NCBI RefSeq assembly: GCF_028640845.1
Contig: NC_080540.1
Span: forward strand, 215,247,300-215,311,299
DNA length: 64,000 nucleotides
From: Ahaetulla prasina
Taxonomy: Eukaryota > Chordata > Lepidosauria > Squamata > Colubridae
Reading direction: 5' to 3'
Shown: positions 24,631 through 64,000 of the stretch, one piece after another
How positions within the stretch are numbered: position 1 is the first letter of the stretch
How the letters are laid out: each line of letters begins with the position of its first letter
Made by a program: the position numbers and the translations under genes
The notes under the pieces: generated by a model
What the model saw: only the letters and a program-made list of their open reading frames with translations
Databases searched by the model: none
What the model was told of the DNA's origin: nothing

Positions 24631-24717
24631 GTTAAAGCTTTGGGGATTTTGGGAAGTCCACAAGGCTTAAAGTTGCCGATGTTAGATACTCCTGAGATAG
24701 ATCTTCTGATAGATCAA

Positions 24718-24826
24718 TGTTTTTCAAATCTGGCAACTTTTAAGATGTGTAACTTCAACTTCCAGAATGCTGTCCCGGTAATTCTGGAAGTCGACATATT
24801 TTAGGATTGCAAGTTTGAAAAACCCT
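24718..24826. mobile_element. diverged palindromic hAT-like MITE
   Basis: Arms TTTTTCAAATCTGGCAACTT and AAGTTTGAAAAACC are inverted around 'tccagaatgctg'. Old copy of the fold-back family best seen at 42301-42435. Confidence 0.65.
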
Positions 24827-24829
24827 GTC

Positions 24830-25924
24830 AAAAATGGGCAAATTAAGATCCTTTTTAGGGATCTGTGCTTTGGTCTCCTTTTAAAAAAAAACATATTACA
24901 AATATGATATGAGCTAATAGAAACATGTTTTATGCATAAAAATATACAAAGGCATCTAAGAATCACTAATCTCCCCGCCTTCATGGAAAATTTATGAAAA
25001 ATTTGCAATTATCTCAATGGAAGTTTTCCTCAGCTCTACTTTGCCTGAATATGCAATATCTATGCTCTGTCATTGAGCTGTGATCATTCTGGCCCTAAAA
25101 ATAGACACAAAGTTCTCTCAATCACAAGAATTGTCCTCCATTTTCTTTATTTATAGTATGGGACCCTAAAAAAAATCTCCCAATCATAAAAATGTCCTCC
25201 TCTGTCTTTATTTATATTCTGGAATAGTCAAATAATGAGGAAAAGCTGGGCAGGAGAGATACATCGACAGACATTATTATTGATCTGATTTATCCTAGAA
25301 CTGTTATCACTGGAAAAAAGGGACTTTTAAATTGATACTTAAGATTCCTTCCCTACTCCACCCCATTACTGATGTACTGATATGAGGAAAAGGTCCAAGT
25401 GAGTGGAAGGATTTTTTGACCCTTTTTCAAGCTTATTTTCTCAGAATTGGGTCTAAAACTGGATGTAAAGTTTATTAGTACAGAAATTGTAATTGGAGCA
25501 AAGAAGGAAGCAGGGGACTTTAGGAAGACAACATTATTGCAATTCAAGTTTTTGATGAAGTTTTCTTGTTTTCCTTATTTTCATATCTTGGTTGTAAATC
25601 AACCCAAAGACATTACATTTGTTCAACATATTCTATATATGGGATATGGAAACTTATATCAATGTTTTTTCAGAAAGTTTTGCTATAGTCCAGGTGTTAC
25701 TGTGCTTAGTAGTGCGATTTTATGCTATTTCATATGGTTGTGTAATAATCCAAATTCAGAAGGGGGAATATGCTTTGGGGTGAAGGCTCACTTTGTGTTT
25801 GCCAGAAAATGTTTAAAAGATTTGTGCAGCATGGCAGAAAAAAGCACAATGGATGTGAGGTGTTGAGAGGTCTTATGTGTGCGCCCACACAAGCTACAAA
25901 TTCCTCTTCCCCTTTGAAATCCAG
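24830..25924. other. spacer with an unrecognised 139-codon open frame
   Basis: The frame 25447-25866 (plus) is open but shows no domain, is preceded by no clear promoter, and its AT-rich composition equals that of its surroundings. I treat it as chance. No bounded repeat is visible. Confidence 0.35.
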
Positions 25925-26488
25925 ATTGTTGTACAGCTTCAAGTGAGGTAATTGAAGATTTGAAATCTTCATTTTTCGGCCTGTTTTTTGGCTATTTCTG
26001 GGCTGTATTCCAGGGTGTTTTCTGGGCTATTTTTCAGCCATTTTCAGGTCGGTTTTTTGGACTGTTTTCAGCTGCTTTGGGGGCTGTTTTTTCACCATTT
26101 TCAGGCCGTTTTTGGGGCCATTTTGGATGTTCAGTAGTAGTATATACATAGAGAGGGAAATTGTACCTTGTTGAGGATTTTGACTCAATTTTCCTCTTTC
26201 CTCAATTTTACTACTACTGAACATCCAGAGCAACCCAAAAAATGCTCCAAAATTGCCCTGAAAAATGGCCAAAAAAGGGTCCAAAAATGGGCAGGGCGGG
26301 GCGAGCCAGTGGTGGGATTAGCTGGGCAGAATTTTAACAACTGGTTCGCCTGAATCGATTCAAACTGGTTGAATCCCACCTCTGCAGTCATTTATCAAAG
26401 CTGAAGGAAAAGCACACATTGAAGATTTAGTTCTAAAGCAACTTGATGATCTTCTTTTGGAAGGCCAAGTTGCTGTGCAAGGTTTTAG
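25925..26488 (+). pseudogene. exon-like coding segment split by a transposon block
   Basis: A pyrimidine-rich acceptor (CTCTTCCCCTTTGAAATCCAG) precedes 25925. From there one frame reads CCTASSEVIEDLKSSF to 25974. After 419 bases of repeat DNA, the same frame resumes at 26394 with IKAEGKAHIEDLVLKQLDDL and runs to a strong AG|GTAAGT donor at 26488. Removing the insert gives a 145-bp exon, phase 1 at the start and 2 at the end, with protein-like composition on both sides of the insert. I do not recognise the family. If the gene were active, the insert would add stops, so this is a broken exon or an allele-specific disruption. Confidence 0.45.
25975..26393. mobile_element. composite fold-back and MITE insertion
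   Basis: The left part (to about 26290) is a fold-back: 'gatgttcagtagtagta' at 26126-26142 is mirrored by 'ctactactgaacatc' at 26211-26225, with arms rich in GGCTATTTT/GGCCAAAAA. The right part, 26312-26384, has GAACCGGT-family ends (CAGTGGTGGGATTA ... TTGAATCCCACCTCTG). TCATTT occurs at both edges (25969-25974 and 26388-26393), a possible target duplication. Confidence 0.6.
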
Positions 26489-27813
26489 GTAAGTGACACA
26501 TTAAAGAATATGCCATCGAGTAATATAAAGGAAAACAACACTGCATAACAGATGATACAATGGTTTTTCAGATTGCTTTTGTTGGCAGCATTTGGACAGA
26601 GTGGTAATAAAATCGACTATGGGGAAAAATCTCTCTCTATATAAAGAAAACATTGAAATCCAGGCAATAAGTACACACTAACATTTTAAACTCAGAATCT
26701 TTAAAACATTGGATGAACAACACATTGAAATAGGTGTATTCGATCACTAACTCTGAATTAAAGCTCCAATTTACGTTCTTTATCTATGCTTGCTATAACT
26801 TTTTTGAAATACTTAGGGTTATAATTTGAGATTTCAGGAAATGGAACACTCCCGTTTTTCATTCTTGTTTTCTTATCACACTTTTCCAGCATTCTTAATT
26901 TTTAACTAGAGAGGAGAAGTTTTGTCCACATAATTAAGAGGAAGTAACCCATCCCCACTATTTTTATTTCATTAAACATAGTTACAAAACTTCCTTCATT
27001 TTGTCATCTGCGCTTAAAGACAATCTGAAAATGTAGGAGTTTCCAAGCAATAAACTTCGTGCACTTTATCAGACCTGAAACTTTCTGAAATCAAGAACAT
27101 CAGGAAATGAGAAAGGGGTGGGTGGTGGGGGAAGCAGCTATGATTTAAAAAAAAAAAAGTCAACATTTTACATCAAAATAATATTGTGAGAAAAAATAAA
27201 AATGGATTTTGTTGCTGTGCTAATTCCAAACAGAGAGAAAGTCGTGAAAATCTAAGGAAACTCTAGCATTATTATGCCCCCTTGCTTTCACCCATCTAGG
27301 CTACGGAAACAGATAATGTAAATACCAAGATTTCTTTGCCCCAGAAAAGGGGAAGACAAGACATGAAAATTCCATTTCTGTAGGAAGAGAAAGTGTGTTG
27401 AAAAATATTTTCTTTTTTTTTTGTTCGATATCTAATAGGGATCCATATCACTGCCTTAGAAGAAGAACCATGAGAAAAATGAAAATTCAAGCTGGGTAGA
27501 TCAGTGTATACATAAAAGCTGTTCCAGAGTCCAATGCAGTAAATTTTCATTGCAGTCAGAAAGAAACCAAAGTTCAAAAACACAACAGGATTAAAAAAAG
27601 CAAGAGTCCCATAAAAAAAATCAGCCTGCTATTTCTGTGTAAATTTATATATAATCAGCCAATGTTGCTTAATGGTGACATATCAATATTACAAAGAAAA
27701 AGAAAGGGCCTCTAGTTCAGGAAATTATGTTTCTTGAAAAAGCCCCAAATGTTTCTATTTTATTTAGCACTGAAATAACTACAAAATGAATCCTTCAATT
27801 GAAGACTCTAAAT
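26489..27813. other. spacer downstream of the broken exon
   Basis: AT-rich; I found no certain continuation of the split exon. A purine run (about 27149-27160) and poly-T are the only low-complexity marks. Confidence 0.4.
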
Positions 27814-28046
27814 CAGGGGTGTCAAACTCAAGGCCCACGCGCCGGATCTGGCCCACGGATGCCCTGGGAAGAGCGAAGAACCAGCCCGCGGTACCTCTGC
27901 CAGAAAAAATGGAGTTCGGACCACCACAGGCGCCCCCAACACGAGTGACGGTGAGTTGGCCACGCCCCTGGCCACACACCCCGTGCCCCCCAAGGTCAAA
28001 CACAACTCTGATGAGGCCCTCAATGAAACTGAGTTTGACACCCCCG
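27814..28046. mobile_element. hAT-type element of the GGGTGTCAAACTC family
   Basis: Starts CAGGGGTGTCAAACTC and ends GAGTTTGACACCCCC, so the termini are inverted. The body has 'ctggcccacgg', also present at 57279-57411. No target duplication is certain here. The long frames across it on both strands are GC-rich shadows. Confidence 0.75.
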
Positions 28047-28095
28047 CCCCAAATCAATGAATATAGACTAGAGCAAAGGTTTAGAGGAATAATAT

Positions 28096-28655
28096 TGTTA
28101 GTTTGGGTAATTGAGGAGACCCAAGACCAGACTAGTGACAACAGCTCTTTTATTTAGAGTGGGACTTCAGCAAAATCACAGGCAGGATGCTCTCCTTTTA
28201 TATACACCTGGATCAGTTGACAACCAATAGGATTTAATTGTTTTCCCGCTGAAATTCCCACCAATGGGAACATACACGACAAATATAATTCTCATGTATA
28301 TATATATATATATATTGCTACAATTGCCTGAAAGTAACAAAATTATTTGGATAGCTGGCTCTCTTTCAACGTGAAAATTTATGTCATGTCCACGAATCTG
28401 ATCTAGTTTATAGTCACTGTTGTGGATACTGATCTGGTCCAAAGACTTAGTCATCATATTCAGGGGATCTTGATTAGCTTACCGCTTGAATCATTCAGCT
28501 GTGTTTGAAACTAGTTTAGAAATCAAGACACTGTTCGGGTGTTTTTCAAACTTCCTACTCAGTATGGTTCATTCAGTATCTATTCTCTGAATTCCGATAT
28601 CAAGAGAGGATGTTGGGAAAGGAAGGACATAGAAGTTCTCAACCCCTTTCCCAAA
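28096..28655 (-). mobile_element. LTR fragment, minus strand
   Basis: In minus sense it ends ...CCCAAACTAACA, preceded by AAAGAGCTGTT...CTGGTCT. This resembles the 3' half of the LTR at 63714-63903. A TATA box (TATATAAAAGGAG in minus sense, near 28193-28206) and AATAAA lie in the right order. The 5' limit is not certain. A short (AT)n lies at about 28295-28316. No internal coding region is attached. Confidence 0.6.
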
Positions 28656-29116
28656 CAAGGAATATTTTTAGATTAACATTAATCTAAAATATTTCCCTCT
28701 ATTGCTTGAAGTCAGAAGAATGAGCAAAGAACATCTCAGCTTCTTAACTCCCGCCTCCGAAATAACTTGGTAGAACATCAGGTTTCTTAGCATGTACTTC
28801 AAAAGAACCCTGCAGAATTGCTCTGCCTACTTATTTTATTTATATATCTACCAAAGCCATCAAGAATTCTCACTCAAGGCACAAACGGCTCGGCTCAACT
28901 CATGTTACTTTGGGTACATTATCCAAAGACTTGGTTCTGTGGAAAAGGCTGTGCTGGGAAAGGTGGAAGGAAAGAGAAGAAGTCATTGGGAGTACATTGC
29001 TGAGCGATCTGAAAGACTAAGTTAGGGACAAAATATCATGGAGAAAATCTATATGCAAATTGAAAATGACTTGACCCCCCCCTTCCTTCTCCCCTCTCTC
29101 TTTCTGTAAAGTGATG
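28656..29116. other. spacer, nothing recognised
   Basis: Short frames only; 28792-29025 has no recognisable domain. No bounded repeat. Confidence 0.4.
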
Positions 29117-29718
29117 CAGAAGTGGGTTTCATCAGGTTCTGACCAATTTCTGGAGAACCAATAGTGGAAATTTTGAATAGTTCAGAGAACTGGTAAATAC
29201 CACCTCTGACTGGCCCCACCCCCATCTATTCTCTGCCTCCCGAGTCCCACCTGATTGGGAGGAAATGGGGATTTTGCAGTATCCTTCCCCTACCATGCCC
29301 ACCAAGCCACACCTACCAAGCCATGCCATGCCCACCAAGCCATGCCTGTCAGAGTATATTCATGAACTGGAATAGAGGCATGGTAACAAGGTCAGCCAAT
29401 GAATAGGCATATGCAACTAAGTCAGCCAATGGGAGCTGAAACAGAACTGAGTCTGTGCTGAGAATTGAAAGAGAAACTAGTCTCTCTGCTGTACTTCATG
29501 TGTGAACTTGTCTGCTGATCTGAACTGAAGTGAAACTGATCTCTTCTGAAAGAACCACTGTTGGTATTGTAAATATACCTTATGTGTTGTTACGAATTTA
29601 AAGAAGTTAATAAATCCAGCTGATTCAGTTATCTGTGTGTGCGTCTGGATTTGAATTTTGCAAGAAACTCTTATAACGCCCATAGATCCAGTAGTAAAAA
29701 AAATTGGATTTCACACTG
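29117..29718. mobile_element. hAT-like MITE carrying a nested LTR
   Basis: Termini CAGAAGTGGGTTTCATC and TTGGATTTCACACTG with perfect AAGTGATG duplications at 29109-29116 and 29719-29726. The body is interrupted between 'ccaagccatgcc' and 'cccatagatccagtag' by an LTR. The MITE is therefore older than that LTR. Confidence 0.92.
29347..29676 (+). mobile_element. solo LTR inside a MITE
   Basis: Starts TGTCAGAGTATATTC and contains AATAAA near 29611. It sits between TGCC and CGCC, a plausible 4-bp target duplication. Its right end (CTTATAA) lacks the usual CA. About 330 bp, no coding part. Confidence 0.65.
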
Positions 29719-29844
29719 AAGTGATGTCAAAACTCTTTTTAACACCATTGTTCTCCTGTGTTTTACAATGCTCCTCCAATAATCTATAAGTTTGGCTTAA
29801 GGAACATTTTTAAGTTTGACATGTTTCACCACTTTCCAGGGCAG

Positions 29845-30431
29845 TGTTGTGGTCCGCCAACAACTTGTGGAGCTGGCAATGGAGTCGGACAGCAATGAGG
29901 CTGAGGAAGAGCGTGGGCCAGTCCTGGAGGCTGGGGAAGGCCCGGACGAGGGCTCTGCGTCAGAAGCTGAGGTGGGGCCAGGGCCATCGGGGAATGAGGT
30001 GCAGACTCCAGAGACAGACAGTAGTGAGGCAGCGGAACAGGAGGAGCCTGTCCTAATGCACGCATAAGAAGAGCTGCCAGAAGGCAAGAGCAGCTCAAGC
30101 AAAGAGGATGACTCGGGAGTAGGGCCAAGAGATGATTGGCCCCTCCCATAAGGCTTAAAAGACCAGCAATGGCATTTGGGCTTTGCCGGAAAACAACATT
30201 GATAGCTTTGTCTTCTTGCATTTATTTTGTATCGGTGTCTTCTGAACTTTCGCCAAGAAAGGCCTTTGGCAGTTTGCCTAATTGGACCAAGGTTGGTGAT
30301 AGGACAGAGGAATTGTGTTGGGAGGAAATTGCTTTAATTTAGTTGAACTACGCTGAGAATGAAGTATTCTCAACTGTTCAAATAAAGTTTGACTGAGTTT
30401 CCTACTACCTACTTGGGCTTGGGTCACAACA
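29845..30431 (+). mobile_element. solo LTR with 5-bp target duplication
   Basis: Starts TGTTGTGGTCC and ends GGGTCACAACA (inverted TGTTGTG/CACAACA ends). It is flanked by perfect GGCAG repeats at 29840-29844 and 30432-30436. It has AATAAA at 30381-30386 and an upstream AT-rich promoter-like 'ggcttaaaag'. Five-base duplications are typical of endogenous retroviruses and gypsy elements. The acidic frame 29816-30067 crosses the LTR boundary and is not a real gene. Confidence 0.88.
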
Positions 30432-30436
30432 GGCAG

Positions 30437-31324
30437 GAAAAATGTCTCTCTCTTTATAACCTGGGGCACTGAGGGGCTTAATGAGCCTCAAGAGAAGATA
30501 TGGTTTACTCAGTTGGGCCCTTGGAGATTCCCCATCTGGACTTCCCAATATGAATCTGTCTTTTTAAAAAAGAAACACAAATCATAAAGAACTGTAAAAT
30601 ATATTTATTTGTGCCATTTCCTCATCCGAATGGTGCCTGGGTGTGCATGCAGTGCATAGAGAATGAGAAATTGAATGTTTAGGTATAGGTATTGTGTACT
30701 GGCACACATACACATTTACATACATACATATATACACACAAACATTCCTAGAGCATACTGACTTGAAAGTACACTCTTAAGGTACAAATAGTCCTTGATT
30801 TACAATCAGCCGCTTAACAAACCTTTGAAGTTACAACTGATTTGAAAAAATGGTATTTGTGATCTGTCTTTGAGGTTATGGCTGTCAGCCAAATGGTCAT
30901 ACGATTATAGTCTGGACCTTGGGAAGTAGCTCGCATTTACGACTGGTTGCAACCTCGTGCAGTCACCTTATTTGCATTTTTTGCATTTTTTTTGCAAAAC
31001 ACAGCAAAAATGGGTTTGCATTTACGACCACATGGTTCATTTAATGACAACATCATTCACTTAGTGACTATAGTGGCTTGTTTAACAACTGTCATGAAAA
31101 CAATCATAAAAATCGAGTCCAGTCACATAATGCCTCAACTTATGACTACAACAACTGTACAACAATTGTAATCGTAAGCCAAGGATTACCTTTATGTGTA
31201 TAGCCAAAAAGTATTATACAGAGAATGCCATAACGGCAATTTTTTTTTTAATTTCACAAAATAGTCCGCAGGAGATCAAACTCTTAAGTCATTTGAACTG
31301 ATAAATAATTTAAAATCTTCCATC
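30437..31324. other. region 3' of TEK, probable 3' UTR
   Basis: Follows the TEK stop codon on the minus strand. The first clear minus-strand AATAAA is at 30604-30609, about 720 bases after the stop, and is a possible polyadenylation signal. A TIR element fills 30784-31191, so the UTR would contain transposon sequence. Confidence 0.4.
30784..31191. mobile_element. TIR element of the AGGTAGTCCTCGACTTAC family
   Basis: Diverged inverted ends ('aatagtccttgatttac' and 'gtaagccaaggattacc') with the internal 'tttacgacca' and 'cttatgacta' phrases of the family. It lies just downstream of the TEK stop. Confidence 0.7.
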
Positions 31325-61650
<30,326 letters not shown>

Positions 61651-62513
61651 CTGGTCAAGAAGGGGAATAATAACACATGTCAGAAAAGTCTTTTTTGGAT
61701 GAAAAAAAAAAACCCAGTAGATATTGAGTTTTGTCTCTCTGTAGAATTAAGGCTGAGGGATTGTTAAAGACGATTGAATAACATAACTAGCCGATTGCCT
61801 TGTAGAGGGGATCTGCAAACTAAATTCAGTGACCTGAAAATGACAGTTGTAAGAATTCTTCTTTCACATTTTCTTTTACTGCAGCAATTTAGCCTTCTAC
61901 AACCAGATTGTCAGATCTGCAACCCACAACATCCTACTCATTCCTCATTAGGTCCATTTTTTCTCTCTCCCAGTGGTAGGTGACTTAGAAGGTCAGATAG
62001 AGTCCTAGGATGTTTAAAGACACAGATCCTTCCCTCCATGTCCTGTTCTCATTCATTTTTCTTCTGCCACACTCCCCATATTTCTCCTGTTTGCTCATTC
62101 TCAGATGTCATTTCCTTCAAGCTGAACTAAGTTGACAAGTTTTCCTAAATTGCATGTGACTTACTGACAATAGTCCCAGTGTTCATTGATTCAAAACTGT
62201 TCCTTTCTTCAAAGGCACTTCCATAACTCAGGCTGTCTGAAACAGTTCTTTGATACCTGATTTTTCTTCTCATTAACGTGCCCCCCTTTTTTTGGCTTCT
62301 GATAACAGAGGCAAACTCATAAGCTCCTTGTTACAGCTATAGCTCTTATGATTAGCCAATATATCCTTTACTATTCTTAAGTTTCCAGGCCTGCTACTGA
62401 AATTATTTCTAAAGGCAAGAATTAGCCTAAGGAACCAAGTATTTATAACACTGAATTTTGGACCTGCCTCTCTCTTTTTTAAAGCCCTAGAGAAAATACT
62501 ACATTCTCTGATG
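61651..62513. other. TEK intron, nothing recognised
   Basis: No exon and no bounded repeat. The short frame at 61774-61983 has no domain. Confidence 0.45.
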
Positions 62514-62833
62514 CAGTGGTGAAATCCAAATTTTTTTACTACTGGTTCTGTGGGCGTGACTTGGTGGGTGTGGTCTGGCTTGGTGGGCATGGCAGGGAAA
62601 GGATACTGCAAAATCTCCATTCCCACCCCACTCCAGGGGAAGGATACTGCAAAATTTCCATTCCTTTCCCACTCCTGGGGGAAGGATATTGCAAAATCTC
62701 TGGGACCAGCCAGAGGTGGTATTTGCCAGTTCTCTGAACTACTCAATTTTTCCACTACCGGTTCTCTGAACTGCTCAAAATTTCTGCTACCGGTTCTCCG
62801 GAACCTGTAAGAACCTGCTGGATTTCACCCCTG
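62514..62833. mobile_element. GAACCGGT-family MITE with perfect target duplication
   Basis: CAGTGGTGAAATCC ... GGATTTCACCCCTG, with CTCTGATG at 62506-62513 and 62834-62841. Inside, the 'ggaaggatactgcaaaat' segment is present three times in tandem, so copies differ by internal repeat number. Confidence 0.94.
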
Positions 62834-62841
62834 CTCTGATG

Positions 62842-63400
62842 GTCATGTCAATTGCTCACAGATGATAAAGATGCATCAACAGAGATACTCAATCAATTCA
62901 GGAACAACTTAATCCATTAGACAGTGTGGAAGCTGCCTTTGACATCAGAGCTTTCATATTATGACATGTAATAGTAGCAAATTGGTAACTATTTAACTTA
63001 TAGTACCTTTATTGCAAGCTCAAGAATGGAAAGCCAATTTAGTAGAGTGATTAAGAGTGTTGAGCTAGAAACTGGGAAACCTAGTTCTGCCTGAGGCACA
63101 AAACCACCTGAGGCACTGGGCCTTAGGCACAAAGCCAATCACTTTCTCTTAGCTCTAGAAGGAAGATGGCAAACCTCTTTTGAAAATTTGGATGGACTTG
63201 TAGTTACAGGAATCAAGACTGTCTTGAAACACAAAAATACAGAGAAAGGGAGGTGGGGGGGCGGGCTCGTCAAAATCACTTGGCTGACCCTGCACATACT
63301 TCATGGGCGAGAGAGACAGTGACGTGTGTTCATCTGTCTTAGCAACATCTATTTGAATAATCCTTTGACCATTCTTTGATCTAATCGCAGGGACTTGTAA
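62842..63400. other. TEK intron, nothing recognised
   Basis: Unique AT-rich sequence with a G-rich run near 63250-63264. Confidence 0.45.
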
Positions 63401-63586
63401 CAGAGGTGGGATTCACTTACCGTCCCCACCGGTTCACAATGTGAGCGCATGCGCCACCTCTGCACTTGCGCACAGCCTTCTGCACATGCACAGTAGTTGC
63501 ATATTATGGGAGGGTGGCCGGAGCCTCCCAAAGTCTCTGCTACTGGTTCGTGCAATTTGGACAGAACCGGCTGAATCCCACCATTG
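63401..63586. mobile_element. GAACCGGT-family MITE
   Basis: CAGAGGTGGGATTCACTTAC ... GGCTGAATCCCACCATTG with ACTTGTAA (63393-63400) and ATTTGTAA (63587-63594). Confidence 0.88.
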
Positions 63587-63713
63587 ATTTGTAAGTATTG
63601 CATAGAAGTGCAGTAAGAAAATGCTTATTGGAATCTATCTTCTATCTTTCCAAACAAATTAATCTAGGAAACATTCTCAGTTGCTGAAAGAAAAAGACTG
63701 AACCTTTAACTCT

Positions 63714-64000
63714 TGTAATGTATCTTTAAGAGTTTTGGAGGGAAACTTGGGCGGGAAATAGCACGTTGCTGATTGGTTGAAGCCTCAGCCTGAACTGTAT
63801 ATAAAGAGGGGTTTTGCCGCATGTGCTTTGCTGGGTTCACTATAAACTAAAGAGCTGTTATTACTCATCTGGTCTCCTGCCTCGTTATTGCCCGAATCTA
63901 ACACTGGCGACGAAGGTGGGATCTCGAGGCAGCGAGATCACACGAAAGAGCTGAATTTCCTAGGAATTCACGAACCCAGACAGTAAGGGGCGGAAAGCAG
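63714..64000 (+). mobile_element. 5' LTR, primer-binding site and leader of an LTR retroelement running off the window
   Basis: TGTAATGTATC to GAATCTAACA (63714-63903) has TG...CA ends, a TATATAAAG box at 63798-63806 and an upstream ATTGG (inverted CCAAT). One base after the LTR, TGGCGACGAAGGTGGGAT (from 63905) fits a tRNA primer-binding site. Its complement ends GTCGCCA, as in some arginine tRNAs. Untranslated leader continues to the end. The element lies antisense to TEK in an intron, and whether a coding interior follows cannot be seen. Gypsy or endogenous retrovirus origin is open. Confidence 0.8.

Noticed and set aside
25447..25866. 139-codon plus-strand open frame
   Set aside because: No domain, no splice donor at its end, composition equal to the AT-rich surroundings.
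26572..26603. Possible 32-bp exon after the split exon, in matching phase
   Set aside because: The donor is weak and the peptide is only a short hydrophobic run; chance is likely.
29816..30067. Acidic 83-codon frame (EAEEERGPVLEAGEG)
   Set aside because: It starts outside and ends inside a solo LTR, so it crosses an insertion boundary.

Overview
This window is vertebrate nuclear DNA, most likely from a squamate reptile and probably a snake. It combines a TEK (TIE2) receptor gene with the squamate repeat set: CR1-, L2- and RTE/Bov-B-type LINEs, tRNA-derived SINEs, many short hAT-like elements, LTR fragments and long GATA/GACA microsatellites. There is no bacterial gene structure, operon, rRNA, tRNA or CRISPR array. 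The species call is an inference from repeat content.

Right half (31.3-61.7 kb, minus strand): the 3' part of TEK, the angiopoietin receptor tyrosine kinase. Fourteen coding exons can be placed to the base, and every exon junction agrees in phase. They run from the first fibronectin type III domain through the second and third FN3 domains, the transmembrane exon and the whole split kinase domain, to the C-terminal tail and stop codon. They match the last 14 of the 23 human TEK exons. The N-terminal Ig and EGF exons lie beyond base 64000. The introns are full of transposons, several lying within 25-75 bp of kinase-exon splice sites.

Middle (18.7-31.3 kb): intergenic. It holds two solo LTRs with target duplications, another LTR fragment, several hAT-type elements, one TIR element with a CCACCR-rich core, and a small exon-like reading frame on the plus strand (25925-26488) that is split by a transposon block.

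Left (9.0-18.7 kb): two adjacent, nearly perfect tandem duplications with units of about 2.1 kb and 2.4 kb. The second unit carries two small minus-strand exon candidates (81 and 54 bp, both symmetrical phase 1-1) that join in frame within and between the copies. This suggests an unrecognised K/E-rich gene with a 45-residue repeat. The first duplication has its breakpoints at the target-site duplication of a short hAT-like element.

Far left (0-9 kb): mostly AT-rich non-coding DNA with scattered repeats. In other vertebrates MOB3B lies convergent to TEK, so 3' UTR of that neighbour could be here, but I recognised none of its exons.
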